From: Flavobacterium limicola
GTDB taxonomy: Bacteria > Bacteroidota > Bacteroidia > Flavobacteriales > Flavobacteriaceae
Direction of reading: 5' to 3'
Assembly: GCF_003634755.1 (NCBI RefSeq)
Contig: NZ_RBXA01000001.1
Coordinates: 372,001 to 436,000, forward strand
Length of the DNA: 64,000 nt
In this document: in pieces, positions 9,748-17,727 of the stretch
Position numbering within the stretch: position 1 is the first letter of the stretch
How the letters are laid out: the number at the start of each line of letters is the position of its first letter
Notes under the pieces: generated by a model
What the model was told of the DNA's origin: nothing
Database searches by the model: none
Seen by the model: the letters and a program-made list of their open reading frames with translations, nothing else
Made by a program: the position numbers and the translations under genes

Positions 9748-9755
9748 CAAAGCTA
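9748..9755 (-). promoter_or_regulatory. -7 promoter element of the upstream M13 gene
   Basis: The minus strand reads TAGCTTTG (TAnnTTTG box) 27 bases from the ATG, the same geometry as at 7512-7519. The leader between box and ATG is also nearly the same in both copies, so the duplication included the regulatory region. Confidence 0.6.
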
Positions 9756-9904
9756 TTGATAAATAATGTGATTTTTAGTTAAAATCTACTATTTACAAAA
9801 ACATCACTATTTGACTTCAAACTTTCTAAAAGGTTTAATCAAAAAAGGTATTAATTTTAAATCCTTCATTTCCAAAGAATCTATCTAAAATAAGATTGTG
9901 TTAA

Positions 9905-9939
9905 TTTGATTTAAAACAATTTCTCTTTTCGTATTTTTG
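9905..9939 (+). promoter_or_regulatory. Promoter of the SCO gene
   Basis: TTTG (9905-9908) and TATTTTTG (9932-9939) match the Bacteroidetes -33/-7 pattern with slightly wide spacing. Transcription would begin near 9945, ten bases before the ATG at 9955. This excludes an in-frame TTG at 9937 as the start. Confidence 0.6.
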
Positions 9940-9954
9940 CACCAAAATAGCACT

Positions 9955-10620
9955 ATGTCTGAGTTTTTTAAAAAATACCGTCTCTTTTTTGGGGTTTTCA
10001 TTGTTCTTTCGGCAATCATTTTAACCTTATTTTATTCGGCTTTAAAGCCAAAAAAAACACTTCCCATTTTTAATCCCGCAGATGTAAATCCGGAATTAGT
10101 AGACAGCACGGTTCAGTACAAAAGCAAATACCACACGATTGCTGATTTTTCATTCATCAACCAGAACGGAAAAACCATCACCCAAAAAGATTACGAAGGC
10201 AAAATATATGTGGCTGATTTTTTCTTTACCACTTGTGGCTCTATTTGTCCAAAAATGACCACCAACTTATCCGATATCCAAAAAGCTTTCGCCAATAATC
10301 CAAAGGTAAAATTGCTGTCACACACTGTTTTTCCCGAAACAGACAGCGTTCCCGTTTTGAAGGCTTACGCCAAAAAACATCATGTTGATAACAATAAATG
10401 GAACTTAGTTACCGGAGATAAAAAAGAAATCTATACCATGGCCAGAAAATCCTATTTGGCTGTGAAACTTGGAAAACCAAGTGAACTTTACGACATGGTT
10501 CACACCGAAAATTTTGTTTTGGTCGACACCAAAAAAAGAGTTCGTGGCTTTTATGACGGCACCAACAAAGAGGACATGAAACGATTAATTGAAGACATTA
10601 CTTTTTTAGCTAATGAATAA
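9955..10620 (+). CDS. SCO1/SenC family copper chaperone-like protein
   Basis: A 221-residue membrane-anchored thioredoxin-fold protein. TM anchor at about 10-30. The copper site is Cys94 and Cys98 in TTCGSICPK (CxxxC), with His183 in MVHTENF. SCO proteins deliver copper to the CuA centre of cytochrome c oxidase or act as thiol-disulfide reductases. The neighbouring block handles iron and other metals, but no oxidase subunit lies beside this gene, so its client cannot be read here. Start at 9955 was chosen because the promoter overlaps the upstream TTG. Confidence 0.88.
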   Translation: MSEFFKKYRLFFGVFIVLSAIILTLFYSALKPKKTLPIFNPADVNPELVDSTVQYKSKYHTIADFSFINQNGKTITQKDYEGKIYVADFFFTTCGSICPKMTTNLSDIQKAFANNPKVKLLSHTVFPETDSVPVLKAYAKKHHVDNNKWNLVTGDKKEIYTMARKSYLAVKLGKPSELYDMVHTENFVLVDTKKRVRGFYDGTNKEDMKRLIEDITFLANE

Positions 10621-10705
10621 TAGGCATCCGAACGAACCCCAGTTTTTATAAAGATATTCGCTGTATTATCTGTTGGATTGATTTGTTTTAATTACCGTAT
10701 AAATG

Positions 10706-10747
10706 TGATAATTATCATTTGTGTTTGTATTAAAATGTGTATTTTTG
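10706..10747 (+). promoter_or_regulatory. feo promoter with Fur-box-like palindrome
   Basis: A perfect 12-base palindrome TGATAATTATCA (10706-10717) contains the GATAAT half-site of classical Fur boxes. It abuts TTTG (10718-10721), and TATTTTTG (10740-10747) is an exact -7 element. A ferric repressor bound here would block the -33 region. The palindrome is seen; Fur binding is inference. Confidence 0.5.
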
Positions 10748-10773
10748 CAATCTTAATTCAATCTAAATAAGGT

Positions 10774-11016
10774 TTGCAAACAACGATACATTCTCTCAAA
10801 AAAGGCGAAAAAGCCATTATAAAAGACTTTGACATCGACACCGTTCCATTAAAATTATTGGAAATGGGTTGCTTACCCGGCAATATGGTTGAATTACTTC
10901 AAATTGCTCCTTTTGGAGATCCTTTATATTTGAATATTAATGGTTCACATGTTGCAATTCGGGTGGAAACTGCAAAAGAAATTGAGGTTGACATTATAAA
11001 AACCAACATATGGTAA
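10774..11016 (+). CDS. feoA: FeoA ferrous iron transport accessory protein
   Basis: An 80-residue SH3-like beta-barrel protein. LKKGEKAIIKDF, LLEMGCLPGNMVELLQIAPFGDPLYL and GSHVAIRVETAKEIEV are the FeoA pattern. FeoA binds FeoB in the cytoplasm and supports Fe(II) uptake. The start is TTG at 10774; no ATG or GTG lies between the promoter (ending 10747) and the conserved region. A TTG start on a transport accessory gene may keep its level below that of FeoB. Its stop overlaps the feoB start by seven bases. Confidence 0.9.
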   Translation: MQTTIHSLKKGEKAIIKDFDIDTVPLKLLEMGCLPGNMVELLQIAPFGDPLYLNINGSHVAIRVETAKEIEVDIIKTNIW

Positions 11017-13112
11017 GCAAACAAAACATCAATGTCGCTTTAATCGGGAATCCGAATGTGGGTAAAACTTCCGTTTTTAATCAACTTACGGGTTTGAATC
11101 AACAAGTGGGGAATTATCCCGGAATTACCGTTGAAAAAAAGATAGGCTTTTGTAAATTACCCAATAATATCAAGGCAAATATTCTGGATTTACCCGGAAC
11201 ATATAGCCTGAATGCCAGTTCCATTGATGAAAATGTGGTCATTGAATTATTACTGAACAAAAACGATAAATTATATCCTGATGTCGCGCTTGTCGTTACC
11301 GATGTGGAAAATTTAAAACGAAACTTACTTCTTTTTACCCAAATAAAAGACCTTGAAATTCCAACAATATTAGTCATCAACATGGCTGACAGAATGAAAT
11401 TCAAAGGGATTACGCTGGATATTCCGTATCTTGAAGAGCACTTAAAAACTAAAATTGCATTAATCAGTTCCAGAAAAGGGTATGGAATTGACGAGTTAAA
11501 AAATTTGATTGTCAGTTACCGAACTATTTCAAGCGAACCTTGCCTGAATGCCTCAGTAATTGATCCGGATTATTTCAACAGTTTACGCAAAGCATTCCCC
11601 AATCAATTGCTTTATAAATTATGGTTGGTAATTACACAAGACGTAAATTTCCTTAATTTAGAACGAAATGAAATCCGAAGCTCGTTCACAAAATCGCACT
11701 CTGATTTAAAACGACTGCAACAAAAAGAAACTATAAAACGCTATCAATTCATCAATGATGTTTTGAAAGTGGGACTAAAAATTGATTCCTCAGTTGCACG
11801 AGATTACCGTAGCAAACTCGACCGCGTGCTGACACATAAAGTTTGGGGTTACGTCATTTTCTTTTTGATTTTATTTGTTATTTTCCAATCCATTTTCGAA
11901 TGGTCTAAGATTCCTATGGACTTCATCGATGCTTCTTTTGCTTCGTTGAGCACGCTTGCTGCCGAAGAACTGCCAGCAGGAGTTTTAACCAATTTAATTT
12001 CGCAGGGAATCATCCCGGGAATTGGAGGGATTTTGATATTTATACCACAAATCGCCTTCTTATTTATGTTTATTTCTATACTAGAAGAAAGTGGTTATAT
12101 GAGCCGTGTGGTTTTCCTGATGGATAAAATCATGCGTAAATTTGGTTTATCAGGCAAAAGCGTGGTACCGCTTATTTCTGGAACAGCTTGTGCGATTCCT
12201 GCGATTATGGCAACTAGAAATATAGAAAACTGGAAAGAAAGATTAATTACGATTCTGGTAACTCCATTCACAACTTGTTCTGCCAGATTACCTGTTTACG
12301 CTATCATTATTGCATTGGTAATTCCGGACAATCGTGTTTTTGGATTTCTGAACATGCAAGGAATGACTTTGATGTTGTTGTACCTTCTAGGTTTTGGAAT
12401 GGCTATTTTCTCCGCTTACATTTTGAATAAAATCCTTAAAATTAAAGGAAAAACATACTTCGTGGTAGAAATGCCGAATTACAAATTACCTCTTTTCAAG
12501 AACGTGGGGATCAATGTAATCGAAAAAACAAAAGCTTTTATTTTTGGAGCCGGAAAAATCATTCTGGCGATTTCCATCGTATTGTGGTTTTTAGCTTCTT
12601 ACGGTCCAGGAGAGAAATTTAACAACGCGAAAAAAATTGTTGTTGAAAACACGAAGCTGAATCCATTATCGGAAACCGAATTTGAAAATGCTGTGGCTTC
12701 TCAAAAACTGGAAAACTCCTATATTGGAATCATGGGAAAAGCCATTGAACCTGCCATTTCACCTTTGGGTTACGACTGGAAAATTGGAATTGCAATTATT
12801 AGTTCCTTTGCTGCCAGAGAAGTTTTTGTGGGAACATTAGCCACGATTTACAGCGTTGGCGGAAGCGACAATGAAGTTACCATAAAAAACAAAATGGCTG
12901 CCGAAATCAATCCCGTTACCGGAGAAAAAATCTTCAATTTTGCTTCTGGAATATCGCTGTTGTTGTTTTATGCTTTTGCCATGCAATGCGCCAGTACATT
13001 AGCGGTTACTAAAAAAGAAACCAATTCTTGGAAATGGCCAGCCGGACAATTGATCTTCATGTCTGGATTTGCTTATGTTGTGGCTTTAATTGCATACCAA
13101 ATCTTGAAATAA
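11010..13112 (+). CDS. feoB: FeoB ferrous iron transporter
   Basis: A 700-residue inner-membrane Fe(II) transporter with an N-terminal G domain. G1 is GNPNVGKTS (13-21), G2 region NYPGITVEKK, G3 DLPGTYS, G4 INMAD. A helical GDI-like spacer follows (about 200-270), then two Gate regions with some eight to ten membrane segments (from about 285). Gate motifs include the Cys-containing SGTACAIPAIMATR and TPFTTCSARLPVYA. Length is in the usual range for FeoB with separate FeoA. The seven-base overlap with feoA indicates translational coupling. The 42-residue FeoB-associated protein is located after the next gene rather than directly behind feoB. Confidence 0.96.
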   Translation: MVSKQNINVALIGNPNVGKTSVFNQLTGLNQQVGNYPGITVEKKIGFCKLPNNIKANILDLPGTYSLNASSIDENVVIELLLNKNDKLYPDVALVVTDVENLKRNLLLFTQIKDLEIPTILVINMADRMKFKGITLDIPYLEEHLKTKIALISSRKGYGIDELKNLIVSYRTISSEPCLNASVIDPDYFNSLRKAFPNQLLYKLWLVITQDVNFLNLERNEIRSSFTKSHSDLKRLQQKETIKRYQFINDVLKVGLKIDSSVARDYRSKLDRVLTHKVWGYVIFFLILFVIFQSIFEWSKIPMDFIDASFASLSTLAAEELPAGVLTNLISQGIIPGIGGILIFIPQIAFLFMFISILEESGYMSRVVFLMDKIMRKFGLSGKSVVPLISGTACAIPAIMATRNIENWKERLITILVTPFTTCSARLPVYAIIIALVIPDNRVFGFLNMQGMTLMLLYLLGFGMAIFSAYILNKILKIKGKTYFVVEMPNYKLPLFKNVGINVIEKTKAFIFGAGKIILAISIVLWFLASYGPGEKFNNAKKIVVENTKLNPLSETEFENAVASQKLENSYIGIMGKAIEPAISPLGYDWKIGIAIISSFAAREVFVGTLATIYSVGGSDNEVTIKNKMAAEINPVTGEKIFNFASGISLLLFYAFAMQCASTLAVTKKETNSWKWPAGQLIFMSGFAYVVALIAYQILK

Positions 13113-13167
13113 AACCTCGCTTATTTAATCAACAAACGTTAAATTTTTTATTTTTATTATTTTTATC

Positions 13168-13198
13168 TTGTCTAAATAAGATTTGGGTTTTACCTTTG
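13168..13198 (+). promoter_or_regulatory. Promoter of the FecA-like TonB receptor
   Basis: TTG (13168-13170), 20-base spacer, TACCTTTG (13191-13198): a good Bacteroidetes promoter. The spacer holds CTAAATAAGATTTGG (13172-13186), an imperfect inverted repeat (CTAAAT/ATTTGG) placed where a metal-dependent repressor could sit. Operator function is inference. Confidence 0.55.
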
Positions 13199-13223
13199 CA
13201 GCGTAGAATTAATCTAAATAAAA

Positions 13224-15452
13224 ATGAGGAATAATATAATTGCAGCTTCACTATTAGTTACATCAGCTTTGTTTGCGCAAGAAAAGGAACTTTCGAAAAC
13301 CCAAAAAGACAGTATTGAAAGTTTAAATGAAGTCATCATCACCACTGATGCAATCGTTGGAAGCAAATTTAAAGCTAAAAACAAAGCCGGTTCTACTTAT
13401 TTTATTTCTCCAAAAGAATTAAAAACCTTCAACTACGACGATGTTTCTCGAATTCTGAGAACTGTTCCCGGAGTTACTATCCAGGAAGAAGACGGTTTTG
13501 GTTTACGTCCGAATATTGGAATGCGAGGAACCAGCCCAAATCGAAGTGAAAAAATCACCTTGATGGAAGATGGTATTCTTATTGCTCCGGCTCCTTACTC
13601 CGCTCCTGCCGCTTATTATTTCCCAACGGTAAACAGAATGCAATCTTTCGAGATATTGAAAGGCGGAAGCCAAATCCAGTACGGACCATACACAACTGGA
13701 GGCGCCATGAATATGGTTTCGACTCAAATACCAAATAAGTTTTCAGGTCGTATAATAGCTAGTATTGGAAGTTTTAACACCAAAAAAACATACGTGAATA
13801 TTGGCGATGAACATAAAAATTTTGGTTATGTCTTAGAATACAACAACCGAAATTCTGATGGATTCAAAAAAATTGACAACAGCTCAAAAAACTCTGGTTT
13901 TCAAGGGAATGATTATGTGGCAAAATTCAGGATTAATACAAATGCTGATGCAAAAGTATATCAATCCTTAACCGCAAAAATCCAATATAGCGAAGATTTG
14001 GCAAACGAAACCTACCTTGGCTTGACCGATGCAGATTACGCTGAAAATCCGTACCGAAGATATGTGGGTTCCAATGAAGATTATATTGAAACGGAGCACA
14101 AACAAATTATGCTGACGCATTTGATAAAACCTTTTCAAAACTTCAGCATTACTACCAAAGCTTATAAAAATGAATTTGCCAGAAACTGGTACAAATTAGA
14201 TGCCGTAAAAATCGGTGCATCAAGGGTAAGCATCAATAATATTTTGACAAATCCTGGCACTTACAATGTAGAATACCGAGCAATAACAGGTGTAGATAAC
14301 ACGATAAACAACGCTTTATTGGTGAAAGCGAACAACCGTATGTATGAAGCAAAAGGAATTCAAACCGTAGCGAACTACACTTTTGAAACCGGAAAAACAA
14401 AACACGATATTGATTTTGGCATCCGCTACCATGAAGATTTTGAAGATCGTTTCCAATGGGTTGACGGATATGCAATTCAAAACGGTGTGATGAACAGAAC
14501 CAGCAACGGAACTCCCGGAACTGACGCCAACGCTATTGTAAAAGCCGAAGCCATTGCAGCGCATATTCTTTACAACCTGAATATAGATAAATTTACTTTC
14601 ACACCGGGAATTCGTTACGAAGACATCAAACTGAATTCGTTGAATTATGGTACAAATGATGTGATTAGAGCGGGAACATCTTTGGCGAAAGCCAATAACA
14701 AAACAAATGTTTGGATTCCAGGAATGGGGATTTTGTATAAAATAAATGACGACTACAATATTTTTACAAGCGTTCACAAAGGGTTTTCACCTCCAGGTGT
14801 GAAAGCTGGCGAAGATGCGGAAAGCAGTTTGAACACCGAATTAGGTTTCCGTTTTCACAAAAATGCTTTGCAAGGGGAAATCATTGGATATTACAACAAC
14901 TTTTCAAATCTTCAAGGCTCAGATTCGATGTCAGGCGGAGGAGCCGGGACTGGAGATTTATTCAATGCAGGAGAAGCTATCGTAAAAGGAATCGAATTAC
15001 TGGCAACCTACGATGTTATCAATAACTCAGAAAAAGGGTTTAAAGTGCCGGTTACTGTTTCCTATACTTTGACAGATACTGAATTGAAAAATAATTTCAA
15101 CAGCACGATTTGGGGAACTGTAGAAAGTGGAGATGAAATTCCATACATCGCCAAAAATCAGTTGGCTATCACAACAGCATTTGAAACAGAAAAATTCAAT
15201 TTTGCCCTTAGCGGAAAATACGTAGATGCTTTCAGAACTGAAGCTGGTGTTGGAACTATTCCGGCGAATAACAGAGTCGCTTCGAATTTTATTATAGACT
15301 TCTCGGCTAAATACCACCTCAACCAACACATCAGTTTGATGGGAAATATTATTAATTTATTGGACAAAGAATACGCAGTTTCTAGAGTTCCTGCAGGTTT
15401 ACGACCAGGTCAGCCTTTTGGAATTAACTTTGGAATCATGGCGCAGTTGTAA
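13224..15452 (+). CDS. TonB-dependent receptor, FecA-like
   Basis: A 742-residue outer-membrane receptor. Signal peptide 1-19 (LFAQ). Plug domain about 40-165 with RTVPGVTIQEE, IGMRGTSPNRSEKITLMEDG and FEILKGGSQIQYGP. The rest is a 22-strand barrel ending in GINFGIMAQL with a terminal hydrophobic residue. The plug signatures match FecA-type ferric citrate receptors. It lacks the carboxypeptidase-like N-terminal domain that the second receptor carries. Placement after feoAB and a candidate metal-responsive promoter suggest uptake of an iron chelate; ferric citrate is the best guess but unproven. No FecIR sigma/anti-sigma pair is present, and no FecA signalling domain. Confidence 0.88.
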   Translation: MRNNIIAASLLVTSALFAQEKELSKTQKDSIESLNEVIITTDAIVGSKFKAKNKAGSTYFISPKELKTFNYDDVSRILRTVPGVTIQEEDGFGLRPNIGMRGTSPNRSEKITLMEDGILIAPAPYSAPAAYYFPTVNRMQSFEILKGGSQIQYGPYTTGGAMNMVSTQIPNKFSGRIIASIGSFNTKKTYVNIGDEHKNFGYVLEYNNRNSDGFKKIDNSSKNSGFQGNDYVAKFRINTNADAKVYQSLTAKIQYSEDLANETYLGLTDADYAENPYRRYVGSNEDYIETEHKQIMLTHLIKPFQNFSITTKAYKNEFARNWYKLDAVKIGASRVSINNILTNPGTYNVEYRAITGVDNTINNALLVKANNRMYEAKGIQTVANYTFETGKTKHDIDFGIRYHEDFEDRFQWVDGYAIQNGVMNRTSNGTPGTDANAIVKAEAIAAHILYNLNIDKFTFTPGIRYEDIKLNSLNYGTNDVIRAGTSLAKANNKTNVWIPGMGILYKINDDYNIFTSVHKGFSPPGVKAGEDAESSLNTELGFRFHKNALQGEIIGYYNNFSNLQGSDSMSGGGAGTGDLFNAGEAIVKGIELLATYDVINNSEKGFKVPVTVSYTLTDTELKNNFNSTIWGTVESGDEIPYIAKNQLAITTAFETEKFNFALSGKYVDAFRTEAGVGTIPANNRVASNFIIDFSAKYHLNQHISLMGNIINLLDKEYAVSRVPAGLRPGQPFGINFGIMAQL

Positions 15453-15476
15453 AAACTTTGTCATTAGTTTAACGCA

Positions 15477-15504
15477 AAAAAGCAACCTTTTCGGGTTGCT
15501 TTTT
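15477..15504 (+). terminator. Terminator after the FecA-like receptor
   Basis: AAAAAGCAACC (15477-15487) pairs with GGTTGCTTTTT (15494-15504), loop TTTTCG, U-tract. It lies 14 bases before the 42-residue gene, which therefore needs read-through or its own promoter. Confidence 0.85.
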
Positions 15505-15518
15505 CTTATATTTACGAT

Positions 15519-15647
15519 ATGGATATTCAAGAAATTTTAGCTTTTTTAGCACTCGGAATAGCACTGGCTTTTTTGATTAAAAAATTCTTTTTCAAAAAGA
15601 AAAAATCCGATAAAGATTGCGGTAGCGGCGATTGTGGTTGTAGCTAA
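15519..15647 (+). CDS. FeoB-associated Cys-rich membrane protein (42 aa)
   Basis: ATG at 15519, TAA at 15645-15647. One membrane helix (residues 5-24, ILAFLALGIALAFLI core) is followed by a basic stretch KKFFFKKKK and a Cys-rich tail DCGSGDCGCS with Cys at 34, 39 and 41. This is the layout of the small FeoB-associated Cys-rich proteins found beside feoB in many bacteria, which are thought to aid FeoB although no mechanism is settled. Here it is separated from feoB by the TonB receptor. Its stop overlaps the stop of the convergent gene (15644-15646) by two bases. Confidence 0.8.
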   Translation: MDIQEILAFLALGIALAFLIKKFFFKKKKSDKDCGSGDCGCS

Positions 15648-16066
15648 TCTTGTTTTAAGTAACCAATTTTCAGATAATACTCTTCCGGATTAATCTTGCT
15701 TCCTTCTTTTGGATACGGCACCACACCAATGCTTTTTATCTTCTTTTGTTTTTCAGGCAGATATTTAGAGAACCACTTTTTATTGTCTTCTTCGTTTTTC
15801 ATCGAAAACACCAAAGTCGTATCTTCTAACAATTTTGAATCTTTGTACACCGAAACAACAGCACTAACTTCTCCCGCCCAAATACAAGTCACACCTTCAG
15901 GGCAACGAGAATCAGAAACAATTGCTTTTAAAACCAACTGAAATCCTTTTTGATTGGGACAGACTTTTTGCTTTATAGTTGTGTATTTAACTTTTTGTGC
16001 TTTTGGGCTTTGCGCCAAAGCTACACTGCTGATCATCATAAAAAGGAATAGAATTGACTTTTTCAT
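15644..16066 (-). CDS. Secreted protein with DSRCP / CIWAGE motif
   Basis: A 140-residue exported protein: signal peptide 1-18 (ending ALAQ), then a basic beta-rich domain. The conserved-looking core is SDSRCPEGVTCIWAGEVSA (about 52-70). Its two Cys could form a disulfide, and an earlier Cys is in KQKVCPNQKG. Similar DSRCP...C.WAGE cores occur in uncharacterised bacteroidetal envelope proteins, but I know of no assigned function. It lies in the metal block, convergent with the FeoB-associated gene and 47 bases downstream of the ZIP gene, and might be co-transcribed with ZIP. A metal-related role would be guilt by association only. Confidence 0.7.
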   Translation of the reverse strand: MKKSILFLFMMISSVALAQSPKAQKVKYTTIKQKVCPNQKGFQLVLKAIVSDSRCPEGVTCIWAGEVSAVVSVYKDSKLLEDTTLVFSMKNEEDNKKWFSKYLPEKQKKIKSIGVVPYPKEGSKINPEEYYLKIGYLKQD

Positions 16067-16113
16067 ACGTTATGTTTAAAGGATTACTATATTCTTTTAA
16101 AACCACTAAATTT

Positions 16114-16932
16114 CTAACTTAAAGCCACATCCAAAACCATCATCACGATAAATCCTCCAACGAATCCAAGCGTGGCAATATCGGTATTTTTGTCCTGTTG
16201 TGTTTCCGGAATTACTTCCTCGACCACTACAAAAATCATCGCGCCTGCGGCAAAAGCCAAAGCGTACGGTAAAATTGGAGTAAAAAATGTAACAGCAAAT
16301 GCACCTAAAACAGCGGCAACCGGCTCAACTAATGCTGAAGATTGTCCGTACATAAAACTTTTCCATCGGCTCATTCCCATTCTGCGCAACGGCATGGCAA
16401 CAGCAATTCCTTCTGGAAAATTTTGAATTCCAATACCAATTGCTAACGTAACAGCACCCGCGATAGAAGCTTCTGGAATCCCGGCAGCAACACCACCAAA
16501 AAGAACTCCAACCGCCAATCCTTCCGGAATATTGTGCAGTGTAATTGCGGAAACCAACAATGTGGTACGTTGCCAAGGCGATTTGATTCCTTCGGTAACT
16601 TTAAAATTGATATGCAAATGCGGCAACACTTTATCAATTCCAAATATAAAAAGCGCACCAAGGAAAAAACCAAAAGCTGCAGGAATAACTTTCGCAAATC
16701 CTTCACCACCCGTCATTTCTATGGCTGGAGCCAATAAACTCCAAAAACTGGCTGCAACCATAACACCTCCCGTAAACCCGAGCATTCCGTCAAGAACAGT
16801 ACGATTCATGGTTTTAAACATAAAAACAAACGAAGCTCCTAAAGCCGTTAGGAACCAAGTGAACAAACTCGCATACAAAGCGGCTAATATTGGATCGATA
16901 CTCGTGAAATAATCTACTATAGATTGAAACAT
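16114..16932 (-). CDS. ZIP family divalent metal transporter
   Basis: A 272-residue inner-membrane importer with eight hydrophobic segments. The ZIP metal-path motifs are both present: HNIPEG in TM4 (ITLHNIPEGLAVG) and NFPEG in TM5 (IGIQNFPEGIAVA), with Glu in VVEEVIPE near TM7. These residues form the binuclear Zn/Fe/Mn path in ZIP proteins. The gene begins two bases after the stop of the DtxR/MntR-type regulator and belongs to its operon, so it is a likely regulated target. Substrate could be Mn, Fe or Zn; the regulator favours Mn or Fe. Confidence 0.92.
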   Translation of the reverse strand: MFQSIVDYFTSIDPILAALYASLFTWFLTALGASFVFMFKTMNRTVLDGMLGFTGGVMVAASFWSLLAPAIEMTGGEGFAKVIPAAFGFFLGALFIFGIDKVLPHLHINFKVTEGIKSPWQRTTLLVSAITLHNIPEGLAVGVLFGGVAAGIPEASIAGAVTLAIGIGIQNFPEGIAVAMPLRRMGMSRWKSFMYGQSSALVEPVAAVLGAFAVTFFTPILPYALAFAAGAMIFVVVEEVIPETQQDKNTDIATLGFVGGFIVMMVLDVALS

Positions 16933-16934
16933 AA

Positions 16935-17582
16935 TTATTTGATATATAAATTACTGGCTATTTTATTTGAAATGGTTATTTCTTTGCTTCCAACTCGAAT
17001 TCGGAAAGAGGAATCGAAGCTTTCCTTTTCGATAATTTCAATTTGGGAACCCAAAGCAATTTCCTGTTTGTCTAAATATTTTAAAAAATCTGACGAAGTA
17101 TCTTTAACACCCACACAAATCCCGATTTGGTTTTTCTCAAATTCAGAAAGCAGTTGTTTTTCTACTTTTATAATTCGTCCATTAGCATCCGGAATCGGGT
17201 CTCCATGTGGATCTTCGGTAGGATTTCCCAAAAAATCATCCAGTTTATTGATGAGCTTTTCGGATTTGATGTGTTCCAATTGCTCGGCGATATCGTGTAC
17301 CTCATCCCAAGAAAAATCCAATTTCTCCACGAGAAAACATTCCCAAAGCCGATGTTTTCTAACGATCATTTTCGCCGCTAATTTTCCTTTATCCGTAAGG
17401 GAAACACCTTGGTACTTTACGTAGTTCACTAAGTCTTTTTCGGAGAGTTTTTTGAGCATATCAGTAACGGATGATGCTTTGGTTTCCATTTTTTCAGCAA
17501 TGGCATTGGTACTGATATCAGTATCCGAAACGGAAGTAAGGTGGTAAATGGTCTTGAGATAATTTTCTTCTGAAAAGGTCAT
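16935..17582 (-). CDS. DtxR/MntR-family metal-dependent regulator
   Basis: A 215-residue regulator. The winged helix is at about 1-65 (SEENYLKTIYHL, KASSVTDMLKKL). The dimerisation and metal-binding helices at about 70-135 show the family pattern RKHRLWECFLVE and WDEVHDIAEQLEH, with the His/Glu metal ligands. A C-terminal FeoA/SH3-like domain (about 145-215) places it with long DtxR/IdeR-type members. It binds operator DNA when loaded with Mn(II) or Fe(II). It heads an operon with the ZIP gene and is divergent from the second TonB receptor across 145 bases. A 12-base repeat in that gap is a possible operator (17581-17592, 17712-17723). Confidence 0.92.
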   Translation of the reverse strand: MTFSEENYLKTIYHLTSVSDTDISTNAIAEKMETKASSVTDMLKKLSEKDLVNYVKYQGVSLTDKGKLAAKMIVRKHRLWECFLVEKLDFSWDEVHDIAEQLEHIKSEKLINKLDDFLGNPTEDPHGDPIPDANGRIIKVEKQLLSEFEKNQIGICVGVKDTSSDFLKYLDKQEIALGSQIEIIEKESFDSSFRIRVGSKEITISNKIASNLYIK

Positions 17583-17592
17583 TTAATTTAAG
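17581..17592. promoter_or_regulatory. Candidate regulator site, copy 1 (12-base repeat)
   Basis: ATTTAATTTAAG overlaps the start codon of the DtxR/MntR-type gene. The identical 12-mer recurs at 17712-17723 just before the divergent receptor's start. The exact repeat is seen; its use as an operator is inference. Confidence 0.35.
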
Positions 17593-17675
17593 ATTGAAGA
17601 TTAACGTTTTTTGATTTCATATTTCAGACTTCTCGCTAAATCAATTAAGTTATTGATACAAATGTAATTAAAAAA

Positions 17676-17706
17676 TTTGTTTTGCAAAATATAATTTTTA
17701 GCTTTG
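17676..17706 (+). promoter_or_regulatory. Promoter of the second TonB receptor
   Basis: TTTG at 17676-17679 (another at 17681-17684) and an exact -7 box TAGCTTTG (17699-17706). Transcription should begin near 17713, inside the second ATTTAATTTAAG copy, so a repressor bound there would block initiation. It also excludes the in-frame TTG at 17704 as a start codon. Confidence 0.6.
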
Positions 17707-17711
17707 CCTAA

Positions 17712-17723
17712 ATTTAATTTAAG
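17712..17723. promoter_or_regulatory. Candidate regulator site, copy 2 (12-base repeat)
   Basis: ATTTAATTTAAG sits at the predicted transcription start of the TonB receptor. It is part of CCTAAATTTAATTTAAG (17707-17723), an imperfect palindrome of the size used by DtxR-family proteins. Confidence 0.4.
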
Positions 17724-17727
17724 TACG

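Noticed and set aside
9937..9954. TTG start giving six extra residues on the SCO protein
   Set aside because: It lies within the -7 promoter element (9932-9939); ATG at 9955 gives a normal N-terminus.
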